This document shows, piece by piece, positions 51,731-60,546 of a stretch of DNA of 64,000 nucleotides. Positions within the stretch are counted from its first letter, which is position 1, and each line of letters opens with the position of its first letter. The stretch is from Streptomyces sp. NBC_01244. GTDB lineage: Bacteria > Actinomycetota > Actinomycetes > Streptomycetales > Streptomycetaceae. The notes below the pieces were generated by a model. The model was not told the origin of the DNA. It was given only the letters and a program-made list of their open reading frames with translations, and searched no databases. Both the position numbers and the translations under genes were made by a program. The stretch is from assembly GCF_035987325.1 (NCBI RefSeq), contig NZ_CP108488.1, positions 248,001 to 312,000 on the forward strand, written 5' to 3'.

Positions 51731-54700
51731 GTGAGCGTGGTCCTCTTCCGCAGGCCGGCCCGCCGGCGCGGGCCGGAGATGCCGGACGGTGAACTGAACC
51801 TCCAGGAGCCGCCGGTGCTGGCCGAGGCCCAGCCGAACGCCGGCGGCATCTGGACGTTCCTGCCCATGGGCATGATGTCGATGTCGATGATGTTCATGTT
51901 CCTGCGGCCGGGCGCGGGCGGCGTGTTCATGTACGTGGCGGTCGGCATGATGGCGATGGGCATGGTGGCGATGCTGGTCGGCCAGGCCATGCAGCGCCGG
52001 GGCGAGCGCAAGTCGAAGATGAACGGGGAGCGGCGCGACTACCTGCGCTATCTGTCGCAGGTCCGGCGGCGGGTGCGCAGGGCCGTCGTGGAGCAGGGCG
52101 AGGCCCTGGCCTGGCGGCATCCCGCGCCGGGGGCGCTGTGGTCGCTGGCGCGCTCCGGCCGGCTGTGGGAGCGGCGGGTGAGCGACGAGGACTTCGCCGA
52201 GGTACGGATCGCCCGCGGACCGCAGCGGCTGGGGCTGCGCCTGGCTCCGGTGACCACCCGCCCGGTGGAGGACCTGGAACCGCTGACGGCGCACGCGCTG
52301 CGCTGCTTCGTGGAGGCGTACGCGCAGGTACCCGACCAGCCCATCGCCGTGTACCTGAGGGCGTGGTCGCGGGTGCTCGTGCGCGGGGAACCGGAGGAGG
52401 CGCGGGCCTTCGCGCGGGCCGTGCTCGCGCAGTTGGCCACCCTGCACAGCCCGGACGACCTGTGGATCGCGCTGTGCGTCTCGGACGAGGTGAAGGAGGA
52501 ATGGGACTGGGCGAAGTGGCTTCCGCACGCGCTGCACCCGCAGGCCACGGACGGCGCGGGACCGACCCGGATGACGGCCTCGGCGGTCGGCGACCTCACC
52601 GACCTGATCGGCGCCGAGTTCACCGAGCGCCCGCCGTTCGACCCGACGGCCTCACCCACCCGGGACGAGCCCCTGGTGGTCGTGGTGGTCGACGGGGGCG
52701 GCGTGTCCACCGGGCACCGGTTCGACGGCGCGGGCTTCCGCAACTGCGTGGTCGTCGACCTGTCCGGGGAACTGCGCTGGCGTCCGGGCCGCACCACCCT
52801 GCGGCTGGGGCTGACCGAGGGCCGCGTCGAGCTGATCCGTACGGACAGCAACCGGCGGGAGCAGTCGACGGTGCTCGGGGTCCCCGACGCCCTGGGGCCG
52901 AACGCGGCCCGGGCCCTGGCCAAGGAGCTGGCTCCCTTCCGGGCGACGACGGGCGGGGAATCCGCCGAACCGCTGGCCTCGGACATCCAGCTGACCGGGC
53001 TGCTGGGCATCAACGACCTGCGCCGCCACGAGCCCTCCACCCTGTGGCAGCGCCGCACCGCCCACCAGCACCTGCGGGTGCCGATCGCACTGGCCGGCAA
53101 CGGCGTCCCGGTGGAGCTGGACCTGAAGGAGTCCGCGCAGGGCGGCATGGGACCGCACGGCATGCTCATCGGGGCGACCGGCTCCGGAAAGAGCGAGCTG
53201 CTGCGCACCCTGGTGCTCGGGCTGGCGCTGACGCATTCCTCGGAGCGGCTCAACTTCGTCCTCGTCGACTTCAAGGGCGGCGCGACCTTCCTGGGGCTGG
53301 ACACCCTCCCCCACGTCTCGGCGGTCATCACCAACCTCTCCGACGAGGCCGCCCTCGTGGACCGCATGCAGGACGCCCTGCACGGTGAACTGATGCGCCG
53401 ACAGGAGCTGTTGCGGCAGGCCGGCAACTACGCCTCGGCCCTGGACTACGAACAGGCCCGGGCCGGCGGCGCCCCACTGGCCCCGCTGCCGAGCCTGGTG
53501 GTCGTGGTCGACGAGTTCAGCGAACTCCTCTCCGCACACCGCGACTTCATGGACCTGTTCGTCATGATCGGCCGACTGGGCCGCTCGCTGGGCGTCCACC
53601 TTCTGCTCGCCTCGCAGCGGCTGGACGAGGGCCGGGTGCACCAGCTTGAAAGCCACCTGTCGTACCGGATCGGGCTACGCACCTTCTCCGCGATGGAGAG
53701 CCGGGGAGTCCTGGGCGTGCCGGACGCCTATCTGCTGCCGCCCGAGCCGGGCAACGGCTACCTGAAGACCGGTGTGGAGGAGCTGACCCGCTTCCGCGCC
53801 GCGTACGTGTCGGGTGCGTACCGGAGCCGGAGCGGAGCCGTCTCGACCTCCCGGGTGGCCAACCAGATAGTGCCGTGGACCACCACCTGGGTGGTGCCGC
53901 GCCAGCCGGTGGAGCCTTCTGAGGAAGAGGCGCGGGCCGCGGCCGAGGAGGAGTCCGACTCGCTGCTGTCGGTGGCCGTGGGCCGGCTGCTCGGCTCCGG
54001 GCCGGCGGCCCACCAGGTGTGGCTGCCGCCGCTGGCCGCCTCCCCGCCCCTGGACATGCTGCTGCCGCCGCTGGAACCGCACCACGAGCGCGGGCTGAGC
54101 GCCGTCGACGCGGAGCCCCGGCTGCGCGTCCCGGTCGGGGTGGTCGACCGGCCCTTCGAGCAGCTGCGGGACCTGCTCACCGTCGACCTGTCGGCGGCGG
54201 GCGGGCACGTGGGGATCGCGGGCGGGCCGCAGAGCGGCAAATCGACGATGCTGCGCACCCTGATCACCTCGCTGTCACTGACCCACACCCCGCGCGAAGT
54301 CCAGTTCTACTGCCTGGACTTCGGTGGCGGTTCCCTCTCGGGCCTGGCCGGGCTCCCGCATGTGGGCGGGGTGACGGGTCGACTGGACGAGGACCGGGTG
54401 GGGCGAACGGTCAGCGAGGTGAGCGTGCTGCTCGGCCGGCGGGAGCAGTTCTTCCTGGACCACGGCATCGACACGGTCACCGGGTACCGGCGTCGCCGGG
54501 CGGCCGGGGAGTTCGCCGACGAGCCCTTCGGTGACGTCTTCCTCGTCATCGACGGCTGGCCTACCGTGCGCCAGGACTTCGACCACCTCGTCGACGACAT
54601 CAACAAGATCGCGCAACGCGGGCTCAACTACGGGATCCACCTGATCCTGTCGACCGCGCGCTGGATGGAGCTCACCCCCGTCCTGCGCGAGGCCGTCGGC

Positions 54701-55678
54701 ACCAAGCTGGAGCTCCGCATGGGCGATCCGATGGACTCCTCCATCGACATGCGCAAGGCGGCGACCGTGCCCGCGAACACGCCGGGTCGGGGACTGACCG
54801 CCCAGACCAAGCTGCACTACCTCACGGCGCTGCCGCGGATCGACGGCGCCGAGTCGGTCGACGACCTCGCCGACGGCGTGGCGGGCCTGGTGAGCGCCGT
54901 GTCCGACGGCTGGGCCGGACGCCCGGGAGCGCCGACGGTCCGCATGCTCCCCGCGCGCCTCGGGTACGGGCAACTGCCCGCGCCGCAGGGGCACCGGCTG
55001 CCGATCGGCATCGACGAGAACGAACTCCAGCCCGTGCACCATGATTTCGAGGAGAGCCCGCACCTGGTGGTGGTCGGGGACACCGAGTGCGGGAAGACCA
55101 ACCTGCTGCGGTCTCTGGCCCGGTCGATCGTCTCCCGCTACTCCCCCTCGGAGGCGAAGATCCTGATCGCCGACTTCCGGCGCGAACTGGTCGACGCGGT
55201 GCCGCCCGAGTACCGGCTGGGCCAGGCCGTGTCGGGGGACGCGCTGCGCGAGTACGCCCAGGGCGTGGCCCAGGTCATGTCGCAGCGGACCCCGGGCGAG
55301 GACATCCCGCCGGCCCGGATGCGGCTGTGCGACTGGTGGGAGGGGCCGCGGCTGTTCGTCCTGGTGGACGACTACGAGATGGTGGGCAGCGGCTTCAACT
55401 CCCCGCTGGAATCCCTGCTCCCGCACGTACCCCTCGGTTTCGAGGTGGGCCTGCACATGGTCGTGGCGAGGGCCTCGTCGGGCGCCGTGCGCGGTGCTTC
55501 GGACAGTGTGATCCGGACGTTGATCGACGCGAACAGCACGGCGCTGCTGATGTCGTGCCCGCCGAGCGAGGGGACGTTCATCGGGAACGTGAAGCCGAAG
55601 CTGCTGCCGCCGGGCCGTGCCGTACGGATCGCCAGGCGGCGCAGCCTGATGATCCAGACCGCGCTCCTGGAGGACTGA
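51731..55678 (+). CDS. eccC: T7SS ATPase EccC, FtsK/SpoIIIE type (1,315 aa, single-chain)
   Basis: Motor of the secretion system. Residues about 38-85 contain two TM helices. Three FtsK/SpoIIIE-like ATPase domains follow with Walker A motifs GATGSGKS (481-488), GGPQSGKS (831-838) and GDTECGKT (1116-1123), and Walker B motifs 'LVVVVDEFSELL', 'VFLVIDGW' and 'LFVLVDDYEMV'. All three P-loops keep Lys and Ser/Thr, so none looks dead. EccCa and EccCb are fused in one chain, as is usual in Streptomyces. It recognises Esx-type signals and drives export. The start is GTG 51731 with AAGGAG upstream. Divergent from eccD; convergent with mycP. Confidence 0.95.
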   Translation: MSVVLFRRPARRRGPEMPDGELNLQEPPVLAEAQPNAGGIWTFLPMGMMSMSMMFMFLRPGAGGVFMYVAVGMMAMGMVAMLVGQAMQRRGERKSKMNGERRDYLRYLSQVRRRVRRAVVEQGEALAWRHPAPGALWSLARSGRLWERRVSDEDFAEVRIARGPQRLGLRLAPVTTRPVEDLEPLTAHALRCFVEAYAQVPDQPIAVYLRAWSRVLVRGEPEEARAFARAVLAQLATLHSPDDLWIALCVSDEVKEEWDWAKWLPHALHPQATDGAGPTRMTASAVGDLTDLIGAEFTERPPFDPTASPTRDEPLVVVVVDGGGVSTGHRFDGAGFRNCVVVDLSGELRWRPGRTTLRLGLTEGRVELIRTDSNRREQSTVLGVPDALGPNAARALAKELAPFRATTGGESAEPLASDIQLTGLLGINDLRRHEPSTLWQRRTAHQHLRVPIALAGNGVPVELDLKESAQGGMGPHGMLIGATGSGKSELLRTLVLGLALTHSSERLNFVLVDFKGGATFLGLDTLPHVSAVITNLSDEAALVDRMQDALHGELMRRQELLRQAGNYASALDYEQARAGGAPLAPLPSLVVVVDEFSELLSAHRDFMDLFVMIGRLGRSLGVHLLLASQRLDEGRVHQLESHLSYRIGLRTFSAMESRGVLGVPDAYLLPPEPGNGYLKTGVEELTRFRAAYVSGAYRSRSGAVSTSRVANQIVPWTTTWVVPRQPVEPSEEEARAAAEEESDSLLSVAVGRLLGSGPAAHQVWLPPLAASPPLDMLLPPLEPHHERGLSAVDAEPRLRVPVGVVDRPFEQLRDLLTVDLSAAGGHVGIAGGPQSGKSTMLRTLITSLSLTHTPREVQFYCLDFGGGSLSGLAGLPHVGGVTGRLDEDRVGRTVSEVSVLLGRREQFFLDHGIDTVTGYRRRRAAGEFADEPFGDVFLVIDGWPTVRQDFDHLVDDINKIAQRGLNYGIHLILSTARWMELTPVLREAVGTKLELRMGDPMDSSIDMRKAATVPANTPGRGLTAQTKLHYLTALPRIDGAESVDDLADGVAGLVSAVSDGWAGRPGAPTVRMLPARLGYGQLPAPQGHRLPIGIDENELQPVHHDFEESPHLVVVGDTECGKTNLLRSLARSIVSRYSPSEAKILIADFRRELVDAVPPEYRLGQAVSGDALREYAQGVAQVMSQRTPGEDIPPARMRLCDWWEGPRLFVLVDDYEMVGSGFNSPLESLLPHVPLGFEVGLHMVVARASSGAVRGASDSVIRTLIDANSTALLMSCPPSEGTFIGNVKPKLLPPGRAVRIARRRSLMIQTALLED

Positions 55679-55704
55679 GCGGGGCCGCCGGGCCGGGGCC
55701 GGCA

Positions 55705-55731
55705 GACCGCGGACCGCGGACCGCGGACCGC
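55705..55731. repeat. 7-bp tandem repeat between eccC and mycP
   Basis: GACCGCG is repeated almost four times (3 full, 1 lacking the last base) in the 69-bp gap between two convergent genes. Each unit is partly self-complementary (CCGCGG at the junctions), so it may act as a terminator. Confidence 0.8.
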
Positions 55732-55747
55732 TCCAGTGGCTCCCCGC

Positions 55748-56923
55748 TCAGCCGGCCCGCCAGCCGCGCGCCCGCGCCCTCGGCAGCAGCCAGCCGAGGG
55801 CTCCGACGAGGAGGACCAGGGATAGGCCGCCCATCGCGATCAGCATGCTGCGCGCCCGGGCGCCCCCGTCCGGGGCCGCGACCGGCAGGGTGACGGGAGC
55901 GGCCTGCTCCAGGGCCGGCGCCGAGTCGGCCGGGAGCACGCCCGAGACGGCCGCGTACGGGTCCAGGCGCGGTACGGCGGCCGTGTACGAGCCGCCCAGC
56001 AGCCGGGTCCGGGTCCGGTCGGCGCTCAGGTCCGGTTCGTAGGACCGGACCAGGGCCGCCGCGCCCGCGGCGAAGCCCACCGCGAGGGAGGAGCCGGACC
56101 CGGTGAAGGCGCCCTCGCCGCCCGGCCCCACGCTGACGACCCCGTCCCCGGGGGCGCCGAGGTCGGCGTGGAGCGGTACGACCGCGTTCGCCGGGCGGGA
56201 TCCGTTGGAGGCGAAGTCCACGACGGAGAGCACCCCGGGCTCGGCCGCCGGCCAGTGGTCCCGGGGCTTCGCGGCCTCCGCGCCGCCCTGGCGGGGCGGC
56301 TGGTCGGGCACGGCGGGCGCCACCACCAGGGCGTCGGCGCGCTGAGCCAGCTGCACGGCGGCGGTCAGTTCGGCGCTGCGGTCGGGGAACGCGTAGGGCA
56401 CGGCGATCACCTTGGCACCGCCGCCGACGGCTGCCTCGACCCCCCGCGCCACCGCGGCCGGGGTGGTCGCGCCTCTCGGAGTGGTGGCCCGGACCGCGAG
56501 GATCCGCGCCTCGGGGGCCACCCCGGTGAAGCCGGAGCCCTCGCGCGGGGCGGCGGCGATCAGCCCGGCGACGAAGCTGCCGTGGCCCACGCAGTCCTGC
56601 CCGCTCTCGGCCCCGAGGGCGGTCACCCGGCCGGCGAGCGCCGGGATCGTGGTGCCGACTCCGGTCCCGACCACGGCGACGGTGACCCCCTGTCCGCGCG
56701 CCATCCGCCACACGCGCTCCAGGCCGAGCATGTCCTGCGTCCACGGGGGCTGTTCGGCCCGTTTGTCGGAGGCGGGCCTGCAGGGCGCATCGTCCGCCAG
56801 GGCCCGTACGACCACCGGCAGGGCCTCGTCCTCGGACCCGGCGGCCTCGCCGGGTGCGGCCGCGACGGCGACCAGAGCCATCGCCGACATCAGGGGGGCC
56901 GCGCCCCGTCGCATCGCTCTCAT
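55748..56923 (-). CDS. mycP: mycosin-like subtilase MycP with altered catalytic triad (391 aa)
   Basis: Membrane-anchored subtilase of T7SS. Signal peptide at residues 1-28, protease-like domain about 60-300, C-terminal TM helix about 362-383 ('MLIAMGGLSLVLLVGALGWLL'). His114 is in 'DCVGHGSFVAG' and Ser279 in 'GSSLAVGFAAGAAAL', as expected. At the Asp position of the D-[TS]-G motif the sequence is 'VAVVGTGVG', giving Gly86 (codon GGG). The Asn that normally forms the oxyanion hole ('AAGN') is also not found at 'VVAPAVPDQ'. Mycosins stabilise the ESX complex independently of proteolysis, so a structural role is plausible. Start ATG 56923; divergent from the EccA-like gene. Confidence 0.88.
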   Translation of the reverse strand: MRAMRRGAAPLMSAMALVAVAAAPGEAAGSEDEALPVVVRALADDAPCRPASDKRAEQPPWTQDMLGLERVWRMARGQGVTVAVVGTGVGTTIPALAGRVTALGAESGQDCVGHGSFVAGLIAAAPREGSGFTGVAPEARILAVRATTPRGATTPAAVARGVEAAVGGGAKVIAVPYAFPDRSAELTAAVQLAQRADALVVAPAVPDQPPRQGGAEAAKPRDHWPAAEPGVLSVVDFASNGSRPANAVVPLHADLGAPGDGVVSVGPGGEGAFTGSGSSLAVGFAAGAAALVRSYEPDLSADRTRTRLLGGSYTAAVPRLDPYAAVSGVLPADSAPALEQAAPVTLPVAAPDGGARARSMLIAMGGLSLVLLVGALGWLLPRARARGWRAG

Positions 56924-57147
56924 GAGCGCAGCGTAGAAGCCGCCTCGCCCAACAGCTGTATGGGCGGACGGAGTTCGGTATGCCGGGGGCCGCAGCGGCG
57001 GAATCTACGTCATCGACCGCCCGCCCTACGTCGTCGCAACCAGTCATTGTTCGGTGGCTTCGCCCCACCGCCGCCCGGCAGCCTGTGAGTCGGCGCGATC
57101 CGCGGCACACATCGCCGCATCACTGCACCATCAGGGGAGGCACCGTC
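56924..57147. promoter_or_regulatory. divergent mycP / eccA-like control region with two TACGTC repeats
   Basis: TACGTCATCG at 57006 and TACGTCGTCGCAAC at 57027 are direct repeats 21 bp apart (two helical turns). They match the TRCGTCA half-sites near other genes of the locus. No coding sequence is apparent. Confidence 0.45.
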
Positions 57148-60100
57148 GTGGTACGCCAGGTACTCACCGTCGATCACAACGGCTCCGGCGAGTACCGGAC
57201 CATCAAGGAAGCGCTTGCCCACGCCCGAACGGGCGCGGTCATCAGCGTGCAGCCCGGGCGGTACGTGGAGAACCTGCTCGTGGGTACGCAGGTCACGATC
57301 GTCGCCGACGGCCCCAAGGGGAGCGTGGAGATCGCCCCGCGCCGCGACACGGCGATCACCCTGACCGCCGACGCGGTCATGCTCACCGACCTCCTGGTCC
57401 GCGGCGGGGAGAGCGACGTGCCCGTCGTCCACGCCGCCCGGGGCCAACTGGCCATGCAGGACTGCGAAGTGGTCGGCAAGGGATGGGCGGCCGTGTGGGC
57501 CTCCGACTCCGGCTCGCTCGCCCTGCGGGACTGCCGGATCACCAACCCGGACGGAGCCGGCATCGTGGCGACCTCCGCCCAGCCGAGCGCCGTGGAGGAT
57601 TCGGTCATCGAGCACCTGGGCACCTCCGCGGTCGTCATCGTGGACCAGGGCCGGCTCAGCCTGCGCGGCTGCCGGCTGCGCGACGCGCGGGGCAACGGGA
57701 TCCTGGCCAACGGGCAGGCCCGCGGCTCCGTCGAGAACTGCGAGATCTCCTCCACCGACAAACCGGCCGTGGCCCTGGAGGGTTCCAGCAGCGTCACCGT
57801 GCAGGACGTCACGGTCACCGGGGTGACCGTCGGCGTCTATGTCACCAGTACGTCCCGCACCGTCCTGGAGAACGTCCAGGTGACCGACACCACCGGTCAC
57901 GGCATGGTCGTGGCCGCCGGATCGGACCCCCTGCTGCGCCGCTGCGGCACCGCCGATACCCGCGGCAGCGGCCTGCTCGTCACCGGCAAGTCCCGTGGTA
58001 CGTACGAGGACTGCGTGTTCCGCACCTCCGCGCAGGCGGCCGTGCGGATAACCGAGTCCAGCAGTCCGGTACTGACCGGGACGACGGTGCGGGACACCGA
58101 GGGCGTCGCCGTACTCCTCCTGGACGAGTCGGTCGCGGAGATCGACAGGCTCGACGTCATCGACGCCGGCGGCCACGGCATCTCGGTGCGCTCGGGGGCC
58201 AATCCACTGCTGCGGCGCGTACGCGTCAACGGATCGAAGGGCTTCGGGATCGAGGTCGCCGAGGACGGTCGGGGCCGGCTCGAACATTGCGAGGTCGAGA
58301 ACACGGGCTCGGCGGCCCTGCGCATCGAGGGGCACGGCAACCCGCACGTCGGCAACACCGCACTGCGCGGCTCCAAGCAGGCCGGGGTGTCGGTCGGCGC
58401 CCTCGGCCGGGGCTCCCTGCGGGACTGCGAGATCAGCGGTACGGGGACCGAGGGCGTCTCGGTGGAGGACGGCGGCGAGCTGTCCATGACCCGGGTGGAC
58501 GTCAAGGAGGCGGGCGCCCACGGCATCCTGGTCGCGGCAGGCGCCCGGGCGGCCCTCAACTCCTGCGGGTTCGCCGACAGTACGGGCGACGGCATCCGGG
58601 TCGACAGCGCCGAACAAGTCACCATCGCGGGGTGCGCGGTCCGGGGCAACCGGGGCGCCGGACTGCGGCATTCGCGTCCGGGGACCCGGCTCTCGGTGGA
58701 CGGGCTGGTGAGCACGGGCAACGGCGCCGCCGACATCTGGGAGGGCGCCCCGAAGCAGGAGGCGGCCCCGTCGGAAACCGGCGGCCGCAGCGGCGCCCCG
58801 GCCCAGGCCGGGGCGGGCGGCACGGCCCCCGACACGGCGCCGAAGGGGCCGCTCGGCGAACTGGACGCCCTGGTCGGCCTGGAAGGCGTCAAACACCAGG
58901 TCAGTACGCTGATCAACCTCAACAGGCTGGCCCAGCAGCGCGCCAGCCTCGGGATGCCCGCACCTCCCATGAGCCGTCACCTCGTCTTCGCGGGTCCGCC
59001 GGGTACGGGCAAGACCACCGTGGCCCGGCTGTACGGCAGCATCCTCGCCGAGCTGGGCTCGCTCCCCTCGGGCCACATCGTGGAGGTCTCCCGGGCCGAC
59101 CTGGTCGCCCAGATCATCGGCGGTACCGCCATCAAGACCACCGAGACCTTCGAACGGGCCATCGGTGGAGTCCTGTTCATCGACGAGGCCTACACCCTGC
59201 TCTCCGACAGCAAGGGCTCCGGGGCCGACTTCGGCCAGGAAGCCATCGATACCCTGGTCAAGCTGATGGAAGACCACCGCGACGAGGTCGTCGTCATCGT
59301 CGCCGGCTACTCCAAGGAGATGCAGGCCTTCCTCTCCGCCAACCCCGGACTCGCCTCCCGGTTCACCAAGAGCATCGAGTTCATCAACTACACCGTCGAC
59401 GAACTCGTCACGATCGTCGAGAACATGTGCGCCGCCCACGGCTACCAGCTCGCCCCGACCGCTCGCGAGGCCCTGGCCCTGCACTTCACCCGGATGCCCC
59501 GGGACGCGAGCTTCGGCAACGGACGCGCCGCCCGCAAGGTGTTCGAGGAGATGGTGGACCGGCAGGCCTTCCGGCTCGCGTCCCGCTCCGAGATCAGCCA
59601 GGCCGACCTCGCGCTGCTCGTCGCGGAGGACGTGGGCGAGGCGGAGGCCGCCCTGATCAGCTCGGGCGGCGAGGACCGGCCCGCGGACTCGGAGGTACTG
59701 GCCCGCCTCAACGGCATGATCGGACTGTCCGCCGTGAAGGAGGAGGTCGCGGGCGTGGTCGACCTCCTCGCGGCGATCCGGCAACGCCAGGCCGCCGGAC
59801 TGGCCGCGCCCAGGATCAGCCACCACCTCGTGTTCGCCGGGCCTCCCGGCACCGGCAAGACCACCATCGCCCGCCTCTACGCCGACCTGCTGTGCTCCTT
59901 CGGGGTGCTGCCCCGCGGCCAGCTCGTCGAGGTGGCCCGCGCCGACCTCGTCGGCCGGTACATCGGCCATACCGCGCAGCTCACCCGCGAGGCCTTCGAA
60001 CGAGCCCTGGGCGGAGTCCTTTTCATCGACGAGGCCTACACCCTCACCCCGCTCGACGCCCCCTCCGACTTCGGGCGGGAGGCCGTGGACACGCTGCTCA

Positions 60101-60546
60101 AGCTGATGGAGGACCACCGCGACGAGGTGGTCGTCATCGCCGCCGGCTACACCGACGAGATGAGCCGGTTCCTGGATTCCAACCCCGGTCTCGCCTCCCG
60201 CTTCTCCCGCCACATCACCTTCGAGGACTACACCACCGACGAACTGGTGACCATCGCCGACCGGCACACGCTCGAACTCGGCTACCAGTGCGCCCCCGAC
60301 ACCCTGGAAGCACTGCGACTGCTCTTCGAGGCCACCCCCCGCGGAAAGTCCTTCGGCAACGCGCGCCTGGCCCGCCAGCTCGTGGAGACCACGATGACCA
60401 GGCAGGCCGGCCGGCTGAGGGGGCTCACCGATCCCAGTCTGGAGGCACTGAGCCAACTGCTTCCGGAAGACCTGCCGTTGGGGGCCTCCGCCTCGCGCGG
60501 TGAGCGGCAGCGGGTCCTGCAGCACGACGGAGGTGCCCGCTCATGA
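57148..60546 (+). CDS. parallel beta-helix fused to EccA-like double AAA+ ATPase (1,132 aa)
   Basis: Residues 1 to about 530 are pectate-lyase-like right-handed beta-helix repeats of about 22 residues ('GHGISVRSGANPLLRRVRV', 'GVSVEDGGELSMTRVDV' and similar). After a Gly/Ala/Pro linker, two CbxX/EccA-type AAA+ modules follow. The first has Walker A GPPGTGKT at 616-623 and Walker B Asp679-Glu680. The second has GPPGTGKT at 898-905 and Asp961-Glu962. Mycobacterial EccA has TPR repeats and one AAA+ module; here a beta-helix and two modules replace that design. It is likely a cytoplasmic substrate-handling ATPase of the T7SS. The start is GTG 57148 with GGGGAGG upstream; the stop overlaps the next start (ATGA). 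Confidence 0.9.
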   Translation: MVRQVLTVDHNGSGEYRTIKEALAHARTGAVISVQPGRYVENLLVGTQVTIVADGPKGSVEIAPRRDTAITLTADAVMLTDLLVRGGESDVPVVHAARGQLAMQDCEVVGKGWAAVWASDSGSLALRDCRITNPDGAGIVATSAQPSAVEDSVIEHLGTSAVVIVDQGRLSLRGCRLRDARGNGILANGQARGSVENCEISSTDKPAVALEGSSSVTVQDVTVTGVTVGVYVTSTSRTVLENVQVTDTTGHGMVVAAGSDPLLRRCGTADTRGSGLLVTGKSRGTYEDCVFRTSAQAAVRITESSSPVLTGTTVRDTEGVAVLLLDESVAEIDRLDVIDAGGHGISVRSGANPLLRRVRVNGSKGFGIEVAEDGRGRLEHCEVENTGSAALRIEGHGNPHVGNTALRGSKQAGVSVGALGRGSLRDCEISGTGTEGVSVEDGGELSMTRVDVKEAGAHGILVAAGARAALNSCGFADSTGDGIRVDSAEQVTIAGCAVRGNRGAGLRHSRPGTRLSVDGLVSTGNGAADIWEGAPKQEAAPSETGGRSGAPAQAGAGGTAPDTAPKGPLGELDALVGLEGVKHQVSTLINLNRLAQQRASLGMPAPPMSRHLVFAGPPGTGKTTVARLYGSILAELGSLPSGHIVEVSRADLVAQIIGGTAIKTTETFERAIGGVLFIDEAYTLLSDSKGSGADFGQEAIDTLVKLMEDHRDEVVVIVAGYSKEMQAFLSANPGLASRFTKSIEFINYTVDELVTIVENMCAAHGYQLAPTAREALALHFTRMPRDASFGNGRAARKVFEEMVDRQAFRLASRSEISQADLALLVAEDVGEAEAALISSGGEDRPADSEVLARLNGMIGLSAVKEEVAGVVDLLAAIRQRQAAGLAAPRISHHLVFAGPPGTGKTTIARLYADLLCSFGVLPRGQLVEVARADLVGRYIGHTAQLTREAFERALGGVLFIDEAYTLTPLDAPSDFGREAVDTLLKLMEDHRDEVVVIAAGYTDEMSRFLDSNPGLASRFSRHITFEDYTTDELVTIADRHTLELGYQCAPDTLEALRLLFEATPRGKSFGNARLARQLVETTMTRQAGRLRGLTDPSLEALSQLLPEDLPLGASASRGERQRVLQHDGGARS

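Noticed and set aside
57010..60525. Minus-strand open frame covering the beta-helix/AAA+ gene
   Set aside because: Shadow frame. The plus strand encodes clear Walker motifs and beta-helix repeats, and the minus frame has no recognisable domain.
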